DNA from: Ilyonectria destructans | Taxonomy: Eukaryota > Ascomycota > Sordariomycetes > Hypocreales > Nectriaceae | Direction of reading: 5' to 3' | Assembly: GCA_020740775.1 (NCBI GenBank) | Contig: JAHEWK010000022.1 | Coordinates: 1-64,000 of the forward strand | DNA length: 64,000 nucleotides | Part shown: piece by piece, positions 9,606-19,801 of the stretch | Layout: each line of letters starts with the position of its first letter | Position numbering within the stretch: the first letter of the stretch is position 1 | Notes under the pieces: model-generated | What the model was told of the DNA's origin: nothing | The model's input: the letters and a program-made list of their open reading frames with translations, nothing else | The model's database searches: none | Program-made: the position numbers and the translations under genes

Positions 9606-10540
9606 ATGGCTACCTTCTTATTGACCTTCTGTACTGGCCCATCCGCTTCCATTTTGATTCGTTTGGCTGTTGAAGTAGATCGTTTCTCAACCTTAACTGT
9701 AATACTAGCCAGTAGCTCGGACGTATTGCATTTACATCCTTATGGCTGGGCCAGTACGGTCCTTTTCCCCTTCGTACTGACCTTTTCATCCCGTTCTGGT
9801 TGTTCGGCCGAGATGCCAGTACGTAGGTGTAGGCGGATTTCCAACCGAGGTAGAAGTCCTGTCTGCAACAGGAATGCCCATAGCTGAGTGGACTCGTACG
9901 CCGCCTCACAGAACCGGACATTCAAGTTCAGGCTTAGTGGCTTCCCATCGATAGAAATAGCTGTCCACTCCCATTCAGCTAGTTTCGCCCACTCCCCCGA
10001 GTTCAAGAAGAACTATTTAATAATAGCGGACATTAACTGCTGGTATGTATCCGTTTCCAGAGCCGTACTGAACTGTACGGCCATCGGAAACCTATGTACG
10101 GCTATAACGTCGAACCACTTAAGAGTCTCAATACCACCAGACTCAGCCGTACAGTAATTCCCAGCATACAAGTACAACGAAATCCCGATCTTGTGGGGCT
10201 GCATAAGCTCCATACTACTCCATTCGGCCTTACTCTTGTCGTTCTGAATGCTAGTCTGGCGGGCTTTATCAGCTTCTCGAAGAGCAGAAGAGAAAGCGGT
10301 TACGCCGGCTCGATGAGTAGACACCGCAGGCGACTCGGCGTTTGAGGCGTACAGTGCCGGTTGGGGGCGTTCAGTCGCTTTAAAGGCCTTTCGGGTTCAG
10401 TCGGGTAGGTTCTGGAAGTCCACCTCTTCAAGGTCATCGTCAGAGGAAGCATTGGAGGGCTTGTCGGCTAGAAGGGTGCCACAATACGGACAGGAGACCC
10501 AAGAGGGGTTATCCCGTAAGATCGTAGCATGTTAAGTACG
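9606..10540 (-). pseudogene. Decayed ORF with CPYCG zinc-ribbon-like motif, possible transposon companion gene
   Basis: Read leftwards from about 10540: a frame with RDNPSWVSCPYCGTLLADKP followed by an acidic patch, then a stop (tga) near 10403. Open frames continue from 10324 to 10013 and from 10006 to 9740 and below, separated by single stop codons. The order is RD-x-P then CPYCG, then a polar Q/K/S-rich linker, then an alternating hydrophobic strand (KIGISLYLYAGNY). This parallels the CPYCG companion gene of the IS3EU-like transposon at 55769-57019 (RDSYPGSNLCPYCG, then KISMRLTVFLARPG). I read it as a relict of a related gene; the resemblance is by eye and needs a profile comparison. Confidence 0.35.
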
Positions 10541-10622
10541 GACCCGGCCGGGGCAGTACAGAAGAGTTGGGGCCATAACGAATTATGATAGATCTAGGAC
10601 ATTGTGTTAAATGAAGAGGGAT

Positions 10623-10700
10623 AAATGTACGAGCGGCCCGTCTGGGGGCGAACGGCCACATAAATGCTCGTCCGCCCCCGGACGGGCCGCTCGCACACAT
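10623..10700. repeat. GC-rich foldback hairpin
   Basis: Arms 10631-10655 and 10668-10692 are inverted copies (gagcggcccgtctggggg against its reverse complement) with about four mismatches over 25 bp and a 12-nt loop. The pairing extends weakly outward through ataaatgt. Confidence 0.75.
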
Positions 10701-11423
10701 TTTGTTGTAAGGTAGCTAGATATGATTGGTTGAGGACCAACAGGAGCAGACCCACAATAGGGGCTCCGCTCTCACGTACTAAACGGCGCTCTATGCGCGA
10801 TTCCCTATGTAGAAAACAAGGCTCATTCATTATCTCTATTATATGCGCTTATTGGGCCTCCATCGCTGTCTACGACACATTTTCAAATACTGTTGGAACA
10901 TGACCCTGTATAACGAAACCTCTGATAGATTGATATCCGGACCTTAGTCAGAAGGGGGGGTATGATAACCCCTCTTCCGGCCGATCCGGATGACGAGGAC
11001 AAGCAATCATCAACATCATCATCATCAATACGAACATTATTGCATCGATCAAATTGACCGTAACGGATCCATCAAATACCTTTAGGTAGTAGGGTGTACA
11101 TGGATATTGATTAATCCATATACTCAGGGGGTCGGCGGCAAGGGTGGTGTGGGGTGGGGTCCCTGTATTGACGAAAATGGATGGAAAATGCGTTTTGACC
11201 CAGTGCTAGATATAGCCTTCCGTAGGCTGTGGCTGGGTTAACCGAGACTGGGCCACACTGCGCCCCGCCTTGCCCAGATCTGGAAAGGTGCTCTCTCATG
11301 CTTGTGGCTTGCCGCCTTGCGTGAATCACCTGTCCTTTTGAGAAACAACAAACCGACGTACTGGGAGTTCACCTGGGGAGGCACCGCAATATTCCAAAGT
11401 CGCGCAGTTCATAGGCTCTCAGG
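10701..11423. other. Intergenic upstream of the HP1-like gene
   Basis: Contains a G-run near 10954, a short catcat run near 11008-11024 and no supported gene. The part from about 11300 is the probable promoter and 5' leader of the HP1-like gene. Confidence 0.35.
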
Positions 11424-12557
11424 ATGCCTCCAGGTAAGATTCTTTCTTCTTACAATCACCTTCATCGACCTCCCCCAAACGTTTCGCCACAAGGCAAGAT
11501 AGAGACCGCGTCGCGTTTGCGCTCCAAACCCAATCCCGCCAACGCAACGCCAGCTCCTGCCGCATGCCGACAAGACGAGAGCTAATATCCTGCAGCACCC
11601 AGCGACGAAAAATCTTCGAATCAGGGCAAGTTTACGGCCCTCACTCAGGGGAGCCGAAGGTCAACCTCAGACAGCCCACTGTTGGTTGTCAACCGGGACA
11701 AAGTCGAAGCTCCCAAAGGCGTTACTACGGGCGAGAGTGATGAAGAGGAAGTTGATGGCGAACTCGAGGATGGCCTGTAAGCTGTTTGTCTGCCACGAGC
11801 TTCATATGATACTCACGAATCTCAGTTTTATTGTAGAGACGATCAAGAACCACGTGATCGACAAAAATGTGACCGTGTTTCGTAAAGCTTACGGTAGCTG
11901 CGTCCATGACTGACGTCTTTTCAGGGCAACCTCGTGTTTCAGGTTAAGTGGAAGGGTTTTGAGAGCAAGAAAGACTTAACTTGGGAACCCGAGGACAATC
12001 TCAAGTACGTACTAGGCATCTCCGCTTTATCCTTCAATTTTCTTATCAACGCGTTTTCTTAAGGGTATCGGGTGACGAGATTCTCAACGAGTATTTTGAC
12101 ACGATAGGTGGGAGGGACAAGATCTTCAAGGAATCAGACAGAGCGGCCAAGACCAAAAAGGGTAGACAGACGACAAATGGCACTTTCAGCACAAGGCCCA
12201 AGCGATTGCAACGAAACGAGGCGCATGTTGGCGATGAGACTTTGCTTGCGACAACGAAGCAATGGAATCCTCCTTCAGGGTCGTGGGAGGATGAGATTGA
12301 GACGATTGGCGCTTGTGAGGAGGACGATAATGGAAAGCTGATCGTTTATCTCATTTGGAAGAACGGCCAGAAGACCAAGCATGAGACGCAGATCATCTAC
12401 AAGAAGTGTCCGCAGAAGGTAGTCCATCCCTTTGTCATGCCATTAGCTTGTCGGTTTCCGTGTTGACACGACCCAGATGCTCCAGTTTTATGAGAAACAC
12501 GTCAAAATTATTGGGACAGAGAAAAATGCTATGAGAGACGGCACGAGGGCCTTCTAG
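11424..12557 (+). CDS. HP1-like protein: chromodomain plus chromo-shadow domain
   Basis: Six exons: 11424-11433, 11596-11776, 11826-11868, 11925-12004, 12064-12418 and 12477-12557; 750 nt, 249 residues, all phases consistent. After a ~60-residue acidic N terminus, the chromodomain spans ~65-108: LFIVETIKNHVIDKNGN, LVFQVKWKGFESKKDL, TWEPEDNL. The aromatic cage positions are Phe (LFIVE), Trp (VKWKG) and Phe (KGF). A basic/Ser-Thr hinge follows. The chromo-shadow domain (~170-245) begins GSWEDEIETIGACEED and includes LIVYLIWKNGQKTKHE and MLQFYEKHVKI. Family knowledge: HP1 proteins bind H3K9me2/3, dimerise through the shadow domain, and mediate heterochromatin silencing and, in Neurospora, DNA methylation. 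The third donor (GTGACC) is unusual but is the only one giving a continuous chromodomain. It may be the core gene or an extra paralogue; the window alone cannot say. Confidence 0.9.
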
Positions 12558-13378
12558 GGGGTTGTTACACCCCAACCCAGTTGCTTCCTTCATCAACACG
12601 GGAGGGCCGCTGAGTAGGAAAAAGACCGCTATCCAACGGATACGCAGCCGAAACCGCATCTCTTATACATGATTCATTATCTTGATAAGCCAACGAAAGG
12701 ATCCATAGTAAATCTGGAGCGTAGGACTGCCTCGGGTGAGCTTGATGCTCAAACATAGACCTCAGGTTAAGACTCGGCGGGTTCTGCTGATAGATTGGCT
12801 AAAGATGATCACTGTGTCTTTCTTTGTCATGCTGTCTCTCGGCCAATTTCGAACCATCTACTGGCCGCACTTGAAGGTGAATCCCACTGGCATGTGACGC
12901 TCTATATCCATAGCAGCCCAGACGTTGGCCATAAGCCGCACGCTAAGGCTATACGATTTCTGAGGCAGAATTCCCGAACCACCACTGAAAGCTGAACCCT
13001 ACCCCGTGTTCTCCAAGCATCTAAATGCTTACCAAAGTTAGAGAAGACCACGAACACTCGTCGCGGCCTTGAAGGCCTATCCCTTAGTTGGCCCCTGGAT
13101 TGTACTAACTACTGTTGCCGGGGTTACCAACGGGAAGAGTTGGAAAATTTGCGGGGCATCGGCAAAACCAACGGCAGAAGTCCGAGATCAGTGGCCACAT
13201 GAACGGCAACGAAATCTTTGTCCAGGCTTTGAGGCACAACTAAGTAATTAACCCACGTTAACTGATTACTTATTTATTTATTCATCTGTTTGTTTACTTA
13301 TTTTACTTTGACTACTAGGTTTAGCAGGACGACTCACGTGAGCAGCGACATCTTCAGAACCCGCTCAGTAACTTCACA
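12558..13378. other. Intergenic, nothing supported
   Basis: Several 60-75-codon frames without recognisable features. An AT-rich stretch with repeated ttta at 13265-13310 precedes the F-box gene. Confidence 0.35.
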
Positions 13379-14016
13379 ATGTACGCACAGTGGCCCTATC
13401 ACCTCGCGGATTGCCAGAGCGAGCATGCTTCTGCCCAGTGGAATGCATTCAAGATCCCACAAACGGTAGGCTAGATCTGCGACTTAGATTATTTGATCTC
13501 TTTTGCTGAGTAAAGCAGCTTCTCGAACCGCCACAAGCAACCCAGTCATCAGGACTCCTGGCGCTGCCGAATGAGCTGCTGCTTCAAATTTTTCTACATG
13601 CTGGCTCGGTCGAACAACTGTTCCTGGCACTCACATGCAAGCGGCTGCTTAATATTTCCTCGATGACAGTCACAATGATCCCCTGTGCATCCAAGCATCG
13701 AGCTTATCGCCTGAATTGCTCTGCAATGCTTGCACTTCTACATGTCGTACGACCATTAGACGGTCGCGGGCGCTTTAAGAAATCTTGGGCGCCATGCTGC
13801 GTTTGCTATCGGCATCGGCCCAAGCGGAAGAGCTACTGGAAAGGTGTAAAAACCCGTTACCCCAGCGAATCGGCTTCCGGAATACTGGCAGGTCACGACT
13901 CGATTGTCGACTCATGGAGGAAAAACCAGTCGTCCTCATACCAATGTCCGGAATGCTGGTGTGAAGAACGTATAAACAAGTACGGGCATCTGAAGGACCG
14001 TGAGGATGTAAGCTAG
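13379..14016 (+). CDS. F-box domain protein
   Basis: Two exons, 13379-13465 and 13519-14016, joined by a 53-nt GT-AG intron in phase 0; 194 residues. The F-box is at ~residues 41-70: LLALPNELLLQIFLHAG followed by SVEQLFLALTCKRLLNI. This matches the L-P-x-E-L-x-x-x-I motif through which F-box proteins bind Skp1 in SCF ubiquitin ligases. The C-terminal part carries two Cys pairs (CCVCYRHRPKRK and YQCPECWCEE) that could bind zinc, but no substrate-binding repeat is seen. Many short fungal F-box proteins of this kind have no known substrate. The ATG at 13379 is the first in frame after an upstream stop. Recognition of the F-box is good; the biological role is unknown. Confidence 0.72.
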
Positions 14017-14795
14017 AATTGTACTAGGCACCAGCGGAGCGCGCGTTCACTTTTGCTGGCTAATCCGGCAATGCTACATGGGAATATCGCATTACCCAAA
14101 CCATCTTACGTAGGAGAATCGATCATGAAAGTCTGATGTAATTTAGGGCAGAGCAGTCATTGTCTACTAGGAAGATGAGAAGAGCGTCCACTACTCGCAC
14201 GGAATAGTCTAAAGGAACACGTGTGCAAAGGCTGATTGATGGTAGAGTTAAGTAGTACGTTACTGTACGGTACTGCAATTACCCGATAGACTGAATACGA
14301 TGCATTTCGGCCGTTCTCAGATTTGCTAGCAAGGAGCTCTCGCAGCTCATATCCCTCGTTGAGTATTCCACTCTAAGAACGCCGTCTTTGCCAACCAAAT
14401 ATCCTCTGAAAAGCTTGACTTGACCGAATTTACTCCGCCTTTTCTAGGCTGTCAGACAATGGCTCGTCAAGATGTGGACAAGAAAATTCATACCTCGTTC
14501 GTTCGTCATACTAGTAAACGAATTGATCGCAAGTGGGTTCACACTTGATGCCAATGGTGTCCGCCAGATGTTGCACAGGATCCCATTCCGGTTTGAGAAG
14601 ACTTGCGGGTTTCAAGGGGAAGAAGAAGATGCCCGGTGCGGGATCACCACATCATCCCGGGTTCGTGATTCAGCCCGAAGGGCGTTTTATAATAGAACAT
14701 GGCTCAGTCGTCCGGAAGCCTCCTGCGTATCATATACATTGGCACTTCTCGCTGTCAGAAGGGGTAAAAATACTCCATTGTGCCATGTTACGCCT
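14017..14795. other. Intergenic, nothing supported
   Basis: A 22-bp stretch at 14668-14689 (centre cagcccgaagggcg) recurs at 24270-24291. Open frames on the plus strand at 14472-15015 are mostly antisense to the SGF73 copy and are not considered genes. Confidence 0.35.
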
Positions 14796-16280
14796 CTACC
14801 CCCGGCTCGTCACCGACGGCTGTCTTTGTGAAGGTCCCGGCAACCCAAAACTCGACGACCGCCCTGGGCCCCCGAACCCCACGACTCCCAAGTCTCGCTC
14901 TCCGGGCGTATCCTCGCTGTCCAGCAGTCCGGGATGGCCTAGTGGGAGTTTCTGTGCCCCCGTAACCAGAGACTCGGAAGATGTTTGTCCGTCCGCCGTC
15001 GGTTGCCATTTGTAGCTGCTCGTGGAGTCTCGCGAGTTGGTACTGGCGCTTGATCGGTGTGAAGAGTGGTTGCGGGATCAGAGGTTGCGGGTTCCATTGG
15101 GTCAGGGCACCAATCACGGCTGCCGTTTCCTCGTCCGAGTCGACAGGCCCGTTGTTGGCGTCGTCTTCGTCTTCTATTGGGGCATTTGCATCGAGTGCGG
15201 CTTCTGTTGCGGGGGAGGCAGTCACATCGGTCCGGGGAAACAGGCCTGGCCCGGACCGGTACTTACTCTGCTGTTTTGCCTGGTTCTTCTTCTGGTAGGC
15301 AGCGAGTAGCATGTCGTATGGTAGAGATCGCCCGGCCACAGCACGCTTCGCACCCATAGGGTGGTTCTTGCACGTCAGGGATCTTGCGCATGGCTGTCCG
15401 TTTGGTAAAATCACACCGCATTGGCGCTCGACATCCACAGGCCCTGCGGTCGCATGGTCAGTAAGCAGTCGTACAGTATGTGTCCGGTGAATGTCTTGCC
15501 CTTTGGCTTGGGAACCTTGGTCTTGGGTTCGTCCTTCTTCTTCTTGGCCTTGGGCCCCTCGTCTGGATCCCCATCGGCCTTCTTTTTCTTGCCCTTCTTG
15601 TCGTCGTCGGGCTTCTTCCCCGCAGCCTTCTTCGCAGTCTTGCTCCCCGTGGGTTTCTTGTCGGCCGAGATGTCATCGTCCCCGTCGCTATCGTCGTCGC
15701 CTTTGCCCTCGCCGTTTTCTTCGTCGGCCTTCCGTGCCTCCTCCTCCCTCGCCGCCTCCTTGGCCCTTTCCCTGACCTCACGAGCTTCCTTCTTCCGCTG
15801 CGCCTTCTCCTTCTTCAGTCGGAGGCACTGCGCAATGTGTGACTTTGCCACCGTCTTGATAATGCTCTTCTTGCAGTGCTTGCATTGCTGTAGATCGAGG
15901 CTGTCTTCGAGTGGTCGGCCGGTCGCAAACGTTTCGCGGGCGTTGTCGTTGAGCTGGTTCACCACGGGACCTGGTGAGGCTACCGATGTTGACGGCGAAC
16001 TACCATTTTTCTTCTTGTCCTCTAATCGGTTGGTCAGCGGTAGTCTCACGGGCCGAGACGCGCCATTCGATGACACCTTCGATGACGCTGCCGTCTCTCC
16101 AGTTTACAGGCTTGCTGTCCTTTGGCGGTGGTTTTTTTAGCTTGATAGTGCTATTTTTGGAGTCCTTCTTGGATGCGCCTTTGATCGTCTGCTCCTCGTC
16201 TGGATTATGAGCTTAGTCCGAGCCCTCAAGCCCCTTGTGTCGTTTGAGTTACCTTCGCGAGCGTGTGCATCTGATCCCAT
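14796..16280 (-). pseudogene. SGF73: SAGA complex subunit Sgf73 (SCA7 domain), copy with two frameshifts
   Basis: Model: exons 16280-16253, 16199-15500, 15443-15267 and 15203-14796. The product begins MGSDAHARED and includes TIKLKKPPPKD, a CKHCKK...H...C zinc-finger-like segment, a long Lys/Glu/Ala-rich charged region, and an SCA7 domain ([20 protein letters not shown], then [27 protein letters not shown]), followed by [12 protein letters not shown] and [13 protein letters not shown]. In yeast and human ATXN7 this subunit anchors the deubiquitinase module to SAGA. One intron (15499-15444) has a GC-AG boundary; the next has GTAAGT. Two frame breaks interrupt the model, near 16090 and in a run of five G (14957-14961); each is one surplus base, and the exon arithmetic closes exactly when they are discounted. 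So this is a pseudogene copy or a copy with sequencing errors. The real C terminus after the second break reads [14 protein letters not shown]. Confidence 0.85.
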
Positions 16281-16823
16281 CGTGTCGGGCGCGTCGCCGC
16301 TGGGAGCCAGTGGATATCGGCGAAAGGGAAGGTGAGGACTCCCTGGATAGGGCTTGTAGTGATGGTAGGGGATAAGTTGATGGCTGCAGGCGGGCGTTGG
16401 GAGGTTGCGATAAGGCTTGGTCGGGAGGCAGAGTGGACTATGGCGTAGCCTTACAGATGTGGCTGCGGATGGAGCACGTGCTGCCTTATCAACCGACGCG
16501 AACATTTCTCCGAAAGTAGGCCAATCAGAAGCCGGGCAGCCGTGAGACCGGTAAAGTCCCCCCCCTATTGGGGCACAGGGCGTGCTGAGGTAGAATCAAA
16601 AGGGCGCCGTCAGAACCGACGAGCCTACAAGCCTACGACACCACCGCCATTCACCTTGGGCGCCGTCCCAGTCTTGTTAGTATAAAAATGCTCCCTTATT
16701 CGTATGTTAGTAGGCTGTGCTAATTAGACCAGATCTATCTGTGCACAGTGTTATCGGAGGCATGTCCTATCAATATCCCGAGAACGTGGACGACTGTATT
16801 TTTCGACCCACGTTTTGTTTAAG
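16281..16823. other. Intergenic between SGF73 copy and HET gene
   Basis: Upstream region of the SGF73 copy and of the truncated HET gene. An ATG near 16760 opens a short frame that stops at 16824 and is not in frame with the HET domain. Confidence 0.35.
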
Positions 16824-17632
16824 ATGACTCTTCCCACGCGAGTTATCGACGTTGATAGCACGCCACGTTTGCACATCAGCGGAGACGGCGAGGTCGGCAG
16901 ATGGGTGGCGCTGAGCTACTGCTGGGGCGGAGACTCGACCTTCACTCTGAACTCGACTTCATTCAACAATCTCCCGACCGGACTGCCCTTGTTAGACTTC
17001 CCGCTGACTCTACGGGACGCTGTTCTCGTCACGAGAGCACTAGGCGTGCGCTACTTGTGGATCGACTCTCTATGCATCTTCCAAGATGATAAAGACGACT
17101 GGGCGGTTGAAGCTTCGAGGATGAGCGACGTTTATAGCCATGCGGTTGTCACCATTGCTGCCACAAGCGCCGAATCAGTAAATGATGGGTTTCTGGGCAG
17201 GCGGAAAGCGTATTTCAGCTGCGCCTTTCCCTGGCGTAGGCATGACAACGTCAACTCGCGCCCCGTCCTTCTGCGAATCCCTTGTGATTATTTCAGCGAT
17301 CAGACCAAACAGTTGAATTCGCGATGGGCTTATAGAGGATGGACATTCCAGGAGGAGCTGCTGTCGCAAAGACTCCTGTGCTACATGACAGAACGGATGA
17401 TCTGGTACTGCCGCAAAGGCAGGGCTGTAGAGCCGGAAGAGGATCCCGGCAAGGCTGTCTCCCTATTCTCAACTCTGAAAAAGCTCCCCAAGCACTCCAC
17501 GGGAGCTGTGCACAAGACTTGGTACGAGGTGCTGGAAAAGTATACCAAGCGCGATCTTACGTTTGAGAAGGATCGGTTGCCCGCGATTGGGGCGTTTTCT
17601 ACGTCTTTCCGCGCTATGTTGAGAGACCAGTA

Positions 17633-19030
17633 CAGTGGGGTTCCAAAAGTCCTGCAACGCCACGCGACTCGCGTCGACGATCGGAACCGCGTTTCCTGCC
17701 ACCTTCATCTTCAATCATCCACAACTTTTTATTATGACGTCCAATTTACGGTCTTTTGGGACCATAATATCTGGAAATCGTCAGGGAAGACAACAAACCA
17801 GTCCCGAGCTTCGTGCAGCTATTATTGCGGCCGTACAAGCTGGAGAGAAAAGGAGTGTAGTCGCGACGCGTTTTGGGGTTACGACAGCCACAATCAGCCG
17901 TCTGCTTCAACGGCTTGAGACAACGGCATCAATCGATCCTAGCCCTCGGTCCGGGCGTCCCCCAAGTCTGACGCCTCGGGCGAAAAGGGTTATTATTCAC
18001 GCTGTACGACAGGATGAAAGCGTCTCAAGGAAAGACTTGGTGGATGACCTGAGTCTTGGGGTGAGCGCTACGACTGTCCGCCGGACTTTAAATGAGGTCA
18101 ACTTGCGCAAATGGCAAGCTAGGAAGAGGATCTTTTTACGAAAGGAAGATGCAGCTCAGCGGCTTCAATTTACACGCGACTGGGCGAAAAGAGAAGAAGA
18201 ATTGGGTGAGGTATGACTAAGTGTTTAAGATACCCTCGTCTGCTACTGTATGCGTTACTCACACACCCTAGGTTATCTTCTCTGATGAGTGCTCTGCTCA
18301 AAATGGCAGCGCCAATCCGGGCACCTGGGTCTGGAGGTTCACTCATAAGATCTATAACCCAAAATTCGTCAATAAAACAGCTCATGGCAAGGGAGATGTG
18401 ACGATAATGGTGTGGGGTGCAATTTGCAAGGAGAGCCGAAGCAAGCTGGTTATTATAACCCGAGACACAGCCTCTAAGCGCGGTGGCTACTCATCTAATA
18501 GCTATATTGAAGCTCTGACTTCTGGGCTTCTTCCTGATTATAATAGCACCCGGCATTTCCAGCAGGATAATGCCGGAATCCATACATCAAAGGTGTCAAT
18601 AAGCTTCCTGCTTGAGCATGGAATCTCTCTTATTGACTGGCCTCCTCACAGCCCCGATTTGAACCCCATTGAGCATGTTTGGGCCAGACTAAAAAGAGAT
18701 CTCTATAGAATGTTCCCTTGGGTCTCCAAATTGAAGAAAAACGCAGCTGATATCGCAAAATTTAAAGCGTGCTTGGAAGCGGCGTGGGAAGCTATCCCTC
18801 AGGACTTCATTCGGGGCCTACTAGAGTCAATACCGCGGAGGATCGAGGCCTGCCGCAAGGCTAGGGGTTGGTATACAAAATATTAAAGCCACGCCTCTGA
18901 GGAATCCAAAAATGTAGTTACTTTTATTGTAGCTAGTCTGTAGCCTGTGGAATTGGTATCTTTATTCTATGTGTTCCGGTCAGGGTGGTGGTGTAAGTGG
19001 GGCTGTTGCAGGACTTTTGGAACCCCGGTG
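17633..19030 (+). mobile_element. Impala-like Tc1/mariner transposon, 1398 bp, TA duplication, apparently intact
   Basis: The ends are 28-bp terminal inverted repeats (cagtggggttccaaaagtcc at 17633; its inverse at 19003-19030) with two mismatches, flanked on both sides by TA. One transposase gene fills the interior. The terminal sequence starts CAGTGGGG, as in Fusarium impala and mimp elements. It sits inside a HET gene in the same orientation. Confidence 0.92.
17734..18886 (+). CDS. Tc1/impala-like transposase, probably intact
   Basis: Two exons, 17734-18210 and 18272-18886, separated by a 61-nt GT-AG intron in phase 0; 363 residues without stops. The N terminus carries paired helix-turn-helix motifs: RAAIIAAVQAGEKRSVVATR followed by FGVTTATISRLLQRL, a GRPPSL linker, and a second HTH (SRKDLVDDL...SATTVRRTL). 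The catalytic DDE set is visible as VIFSDECSAQ (Asp), HFQQDNAGIHTS (Asp) and SPDLNPIEHVW (Glu), in the spacing usual for Tc1. Tc1 transposases cut and paste elements at TA sites, which fits the TA flanks. The ATG at 17734 lies about 100 bp inside the left end. Open frame and near-identical ends suggest recent activity; this is inference. Confidence 0.92.
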
Positions 19031-19801
19031 TACTGCGCAGGCTTGTGGAGGGGAGATCTCCTTTACGGCTTACTCTGGGGTTGCTACTCTACCAGGAGTG
19101 GGTCCGGGACACCGGGAAAGCCCCTTTTGTGCACGCTTCACATCAGACCCCACCCATATGGTTACGAACCCAGCGAAGTCCCACAGGTGGGGGTTTCTCC
19201 TGGGCCGTCGTGGAGCTCGGTAGGAGCCAAATCCTCTATGGGATGGCAATGGCCCGATCGGGATGCCAGTTGCACTTATACAGCGAGGATTGTCAACGTC
19301 GAGGTTCGTCATGACAGCTTCGGCTGTGTAGAAGGGGGCGAACTAGTCTTGGAGGCACCATACCGGCATGTCCACTTGAGACTCGGCGCCTACACCGGGT
19401 CCATGTTAAGCCCTGTGACTCTGGCACAGAGGGTCTTGACACGAATCTGCCCGCTGGCAAGTACGAGGGCGTTGGCACAGCTCACCCTAACCCGGCCAGA
19501 TTGCCTCGCATCGACGGCCACGAGCCGCTCCATGATAGTGCCGAGCACCAGCACCGACTTCACACTGATCCAGGTTGCAAAGATAAATCACCCCGCTCGA
19601 CCACACCTCTATCTCCTCGTCTTACACCCAGATAGTGCTAAACGCGGCTACTACCGACGAGTTGGGCTCCTAGTTCTTAAGCCTCGGCAGAATAATAACA
19701 AAAACTACATGGGGGAGGAGATGATAAGCCGTTTGGAGGATGCTGCGTATCGTGAGGTTGCTGTAAAAAAGTGGCCAACTGGGACTTTTATTATTATTTG
19801 A

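Larger units (their letters stand above)
16824..19801 (+). pseudogene. HET-domain (heterokaryon incompatibility) gene split by a transposon
   Basis: Left part 16824-17632: RWVALSYCWGG, LPLLDFPLTLRDAVLVTRAL, YLWIDSLCIFQDDKDDW, EASRMSDVYSHAVVTIAA and RGWTFQEELLSQRLLCY are the ordered HET-domain motifs. At codon Tyr within RDQY the frame is cut by an impala-like element at a TA. The right part 19033-19801 resumes with CAGLWRGDLLYGLLW and runs to a Tyr-Arg-Arg-Val-Gly motif (KRGYYRRVGLL) typical of HET C termini. Removing the element and one TA leaves a single frame of 525 codons. The expected N-terminal leader before the HET domain is missing, and part of the stretch 19080-19240 reads poorly, so the gene had probably begun to decay. 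HET proteins trigger self/non-self cell death on fusion. Confidence is high for the family, moderate for the exact ends. Confidence 0.85.

Noticed and set aside
15411..15499. A GT-AG intron near 15470 in SGF73
   Set aside because: The only GT donor there gives the wrong phase; the GC-AG intron 15499-15444 restores the SCA7 domain exactly.
15421..16140. 239-codon hydrophobic-looking plus-strand frame
   Set aside because: It is the complement of the Lys/Glu-rich part of the SGF73 copy; the Leu/Ser/Phe composition is a shadow effect.
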